Positions 11,917-14,451 of a stretch of 14,451 nucleotides of DNA are shown here, one piece after another; position 1 is the stretch's first letter, and the number at the start of each line of letters is the position of its first letter. Under the pieces are notes generated by a model. It had not been told where the DNA came from and searched no databases. It saw only the letters and a list, made by a program, of their open reading frames with translations. This stretch comes from Verrucomicrobiota bacterium (GTDB lineage Bacteria; Verrucomicrobiota; Verrucomicrobiia; Limisphaerales; JAHEOI01): contig JAHEOI010000050.1 in the NCBI GenBank assembly GCA_018610125.1, positions 1 to 14,451 on the forward strand. The letters run 5' to 3'. A program made the translations under genes and the position numbers.

Positions 11917-13815
11917 TCATTTGTGATCTCCTCGTATCACTTCTATCGGGGAGAAGGCGCTTTCGGTCTGCTTGGCATAAACGCCGACATATTCAATTTG
12001 GTCGAGATCTTTCGGGAGGCGTGCCTCTATTCGGTTCCCCCCAATTGTGGCGGTAAGCTTCCGCTCACGGAGATTAACCTTGAGGTCCAGCTCAAACGTT
12101 TCGCTCGCATCGAAATCGCCGGGAGCGAGTCGTGCCATGAAACGCCCCCATCCCCCTTTCATCACGACGTGCTGTCCCATTCCGATCGCTGTCCCCACTT
12201 TGATCGTGTCATTCGTGGGCTCTTTTCCGAATACGAAGAGGGCATTGCGGATCTGTTGATCCACAAGCGTACGGTAACGAATGCGGAACGTCGCCTTCCC
12301 TTGGATCGGGCTCGCGAGCTCTCGCATGGCGATTGCCTCACCCTCTTGAGCATTTAACCGGTAACCAAGCGAATGGTTGCTCACAACGCCACCCCGGACA
12401 ACGTCGAATTCACCCGTCTGGTCCTCGCCTTTGGGGAGCCTTTTCGCACGCGCATAACCTTCGTTCGGATCATCCTGCCACCAATCCGGCCCTTCTTGCT
12501 CGATCTCTTCGTTGAGCTTCAGCAACTGATCCTTCATGCGCTTGAATACCTCGGGGCGCTCCTGCGAAAGCTCGTTTTGCTCTTTGGGATCGCCGGCCAA
12601 ATGGTAAAGCTCGACCCAATCGAAGTCGTCGGTAGCCAGGATCTTCCACTCATCTTTTCGCATTGCGACCTGAAAAGGACGACTGCCGCCCATCCGCCAA
12701 TAAAGGGGCGTGGAGCGTTGTATGGGCTTGCCGTCAAAGGCCGGAGCGATCGAGGTCCCATCCAGATCACGATTTGTCGGCTTGGATAGGCCCACGATAT
12801 CGCATACGGTCGTGAAGATATCACTCCCGACAATCGGTTCCTGATTCACGGCACCGGCCGGGATATGTCCCGGCCATGCGGCGATGAACGGGACACGAAT
12901 CCCGCCCTCGAAGAGATCGCGCTTGTTGCCACGCAGGCCCTTTGTGTATTTCTCTCGCCTCTCGGGTCCCCCACCGGTCGGGCCATTATCGGAGGTAAAA
13001 AAGACGAGTGTTTCTTCCCGCTCCCCAAGGTGATCGATCGCTTTCATCAATTCCCCGAAGGCGGCATCGAGCTGCGTGACGTTGGCATAATAGTTTTGGG
13101 TAGCCTCCTCTTTGTCGGGATAAAGCTTGCGGTAACGCGGAGCACTGGCTACCGGGCGATGGATCTCGTGAGTCCAGACCGTGAGAAAGAATGGGGATTC
13201 CGGATCACGTGCTTCCTTCAGCCACTGAATGGCTTCCTCGACAATGAAATGGGCCGAGTAGGCATCCGCCTTCCCAATCGGCTCACCGTTTCGCACGAAG
13301 TTGGTCGGATAACGATGCGAAGGACGGGCATTATTTTGGGTGGCCAGAAAGTGGTCATATCCGTGATCACCGGGTTGGGGCTGCCCCGACTCACGCAGCC
13401 CCGCATTCAAGTGCCATTTACCCACATGACAGGTCGCGTAGCCTTGCTCCTTCAAAAGCTCCGGCAGCGTCACCTCGCTCTCGCGTAAGTGGACTTCGCT
13501 CCCGCGAGGGATCCAACGGTAAACGCCGTTTCGATAAGGGGTGCGTCCGGTCAGGATGGCCGATCGTGACGGCGAACAGACGCTTGACGCCGAATAGGCC
13601 TGGGTAAAGCGCATGCCGTCGCCAGCGAGACGATCGATATGAGGCGATCGAATGTCCGGATGGCCATAGCAGCCAAGCTCGCCATATCCTTGATCGTCTG
13701 TAAGAAATATGACGATGTTAGGACGCTGGGCCGATTCCCCGGCCGAAATAAAGGGCGGCATCAGGATCGTGACTGCGAAAGCGACAATCAAATGGATGGA
13801 AAAAGGTTTCTTCAT
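11917..13815 (-). CDS. Secreted type I sulfatase with C-terminal beta domain
   Basis: Predicted formylglycine-dependent sulfatase (S1 family, arylsulfatase type) of 632 residues that would remove sulfate esters from a polysaccharide outside the cytoplasm. Residues 1-29 form a signal peptide. PNIVIFLTDDQGYGELGCYG supplies metal ligands Asp 40 and 41. CSPSR (80-84) is the formylglycine motif with Cys 80 as the modified residue, and GKWH (132-135), HEIH (216-219) and SDNG (275-278) complete the usual active-site set. After about residue 500 a beta-rich extension of some 125 residues follows, probably a carbohydrate-binding or LamG-like sandwich. ATG 13815 is preferred; the frame stays open to 14073, but that would add 86 residues overlapping the upstream esterase gene. 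It lies 136 nt after the CE15-like gene, probably in one transcription unit. A dedicated formylglycine-generating enzyme is not in the window. Confidence 0.93.
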   Translation of the reverse strand: MKKPFSIHLIVAFAVTILMPPFISAGESAQRPNIVIFLTDDQGYGELGCYGHPDIRSPHIDRLAGDGMRFTQAYSASSVCSPSRSAILTGRTPYRNGVYRWIPRGSEVHLRESEVTLPELLKEQGYATCHVGKWHLNAGLRESGQPQPGDHGYDHFLATQNNARPSHRYPTNFVRNGEPIGKADAYSAHFIVEEAIQWLKEARDPESPFFLTVWTHEIHRPVASAPRYRKLYPDKEEATQNYYANVTQLDAAFGELMKAIDHLGEREETLVFFTSDNGPTGGGPERREKYTKGLRGNKRDLFEGGIRVPFIAAWPGHIPAGAVNQEPIVGSDIFTTVCDIVGLSKPTNRDLDGTSIAPAFDGKPIQRSTPLYWRMGGSRPFQVAMRKDEWKILATDDFDWVELYHLAGDPKEQNELSQERPEVFKRMKDQLLKLNEEIEQEGPDWWQDDPNEGYARAKRLPKGEDQTGEFDVVRGGVVSNHSLGYRLNAQEGEAIAMRELASPIQGKATFRIRYRTLVDQQIRNALFVFGKEPTNDTIKVGTAIGMGQHVVMKGGWGRFMARLAPGDFDASETFELDLKVNLRERKLTATIGGNRIEARLPKDLDQIEYVGVYAKQTESAFSPIEVIRGDHK

Positions 13816-13951
13816 AAAAGCTCGGCGACGATGGACGTTGTCAACTAAAATCAAATAGAAGGCCTCATTGGCTCCGGCAAATGACACATTTATTTCTTTA
13901 CAGACCCTAAGCCCGATTTCCTGAGATTGCCCATTGGGCACCTCTGGTAGG

Positions 13952-14451
13952 TTATTGCTCTCCGGTTGACTGGTCACGCCAAAGTTTATCTGCCAAATCC
14001 ATGAATTGGTTCCAATCGTAGTCGGTAAGGTCATGTTCGCCACTTCGGATGTGATAAGCTCGGGGCTCCACAATCAGCGAATCATCAACTCCGGGCATCG
14101 CGCCGGGCTCGATACGGTCGTAGCCCCAAAGCGCATACACTCCCGAGGCGTGAGCCAGAGAAAGGAACTCACCCCGAGGGTCGGCCCAGAGGTCCTTTGA
14201 GGCGCTGGCCACATAGAGCCCGCGGGGAGCAATTAACGACATCAACATATGCTGATCCACCGGCAGCTTGGACTCATTGTCATTGTATTGGCTAAAGTTC
14301 TCACAGAACCAGTGGGGGAAGTTGTTGTTGATCTGAACAACCTTCTCACCGACGCGCCGCCGACTGAGTGCCGCACCGCCGCAGCCCGAGTCATTGGAGA
14401 CGACCATTGCGAATCGGGGGTCTTCCGCCCCCGCCCAAAGAGCGGCCTTAC
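13952..14451 (-). CDS. Glucuronoyl-esterase-like protein (CE15 family), C-terminal part (5' end outside window)
   Basis: The 3' part of a carbohydrate esterase family 15-like protein. Known members cleave the ester between lignin alcohols and (4-O-methyl)glucuronic acid of xylan; bacterial relatives in marine polysaccharide clusters may act on other uronate esters. The frame is open to the window edge, starting KAALWAGAEDPRFA, which in this family directly follows the nucleophile motif GHSRLG; the serine therefore lies just outside. Visible conserved text includes SNDSGCGGAALSRR, FPHWFCENF, LPVDQHMLMSLIAPR, LWADPRGEF and SGEHDLTDYDW, whose His is the probable catalytic histidine. The ATG at 14407 is an internal methionine. 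The sulfatase gene follows 136 nt downstream on the same strand, so desulfation and ester removal probably serve the same polysaccharide. Confidence 0.88.
   Translation of the reverse strand, partial: KAALWAGAEDPRFAMVVSNDSGCGGAALSRRRVGEKVVQINNNFPHWFCENFSQYNDNESKLPVDQHMLMSLIAPRGLYVASASKDLWADPRGEFLSLAHASGVYALWGYDRIEPGAMPGVDDSLIVEPRAYHIRSGEHDLTDYDWNQFMDLADKLWRDQSTGEQ

Noticed and set aside
12865..13488. 207-codon plus-strand open frame
   Set aside because: It is antisense to the catalytic part of the sulfatase gene.

Overview
The window looks like a chromosomal piece from a free-living, probably aquatic member of the Planctomycetes-Verrucomicrobia group, most likely Verrucomicrobiota. The signs are a Tat-exported Gfo/Idh/MocA oxidoreductase, a secreted CSPSR-type sulfatase beside a glucuronoyl-esterase-like (CE15) protein, a BD-FAE-like exported esterase, and a coiled-coil/AT-hook/winged-helix protein. 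Taxonomy is inferred from gene content only. No rRNA, tRNA, CRISPR array or intact transposase was seen.

Layout. Positions 2-655 (+) hold the 3' part of a phosphomannomutase. Positions 959-2347 (-) encode the Tat-type oxidoreductase, with a clear terminator. From about 2348 to 5548 the DNA is mostly non-coding. It carries one DNA-binding protein gene (3023-3460, -) and one small secreted protein gene (4163-4630, -). The 3461-4162 gap is a patchwork of repeats. It contains two oppositely oriented REP-like hairpins with a compensatory base-pair change, and one copy of a 69-nt dispersed repeat whose partner lies after the phosphomannomutase gene. It also contains a 34-nt hairpin and adjoining GNRA-capped hairpin that read as domains V and VI of a group II intron, with no reverse transcriptase left. 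Positions 5549-7195 (+) encode an unusual secreted fusion: a C-type lectin domain, a beta-rich middle, and a methyltransferase-like domain with a degraded SAM-binding loop. The next gap holds the broken 3' end of a glycosidase-type gene (putative collagen-binding domain) and a terminator. Then come an exported alpha/beta hydrolase (8169-9098, +) and an EamA-type transporter (9246-10139, +).

The right end is a minus-strand polysaccharide cluster, read from 14451 downward: a CE15-like esterase (cut by the window edge), a sulfatase with a C-terminal beta domain, and a 502-residue secreted protein of unknown function. Together these suggest extracytoplasmic breakdown of a sulfated, uronate-containing polysaccharide. 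The substrate cannot be read from the sequence.

The best candidates for something new are the lectin/degenerate-methyltransferase fusion, the orphan group II intron 3' end joined to a dispersed repeat, and the structured REP-like elements. No complete novel multi-gene system is demonstrated.
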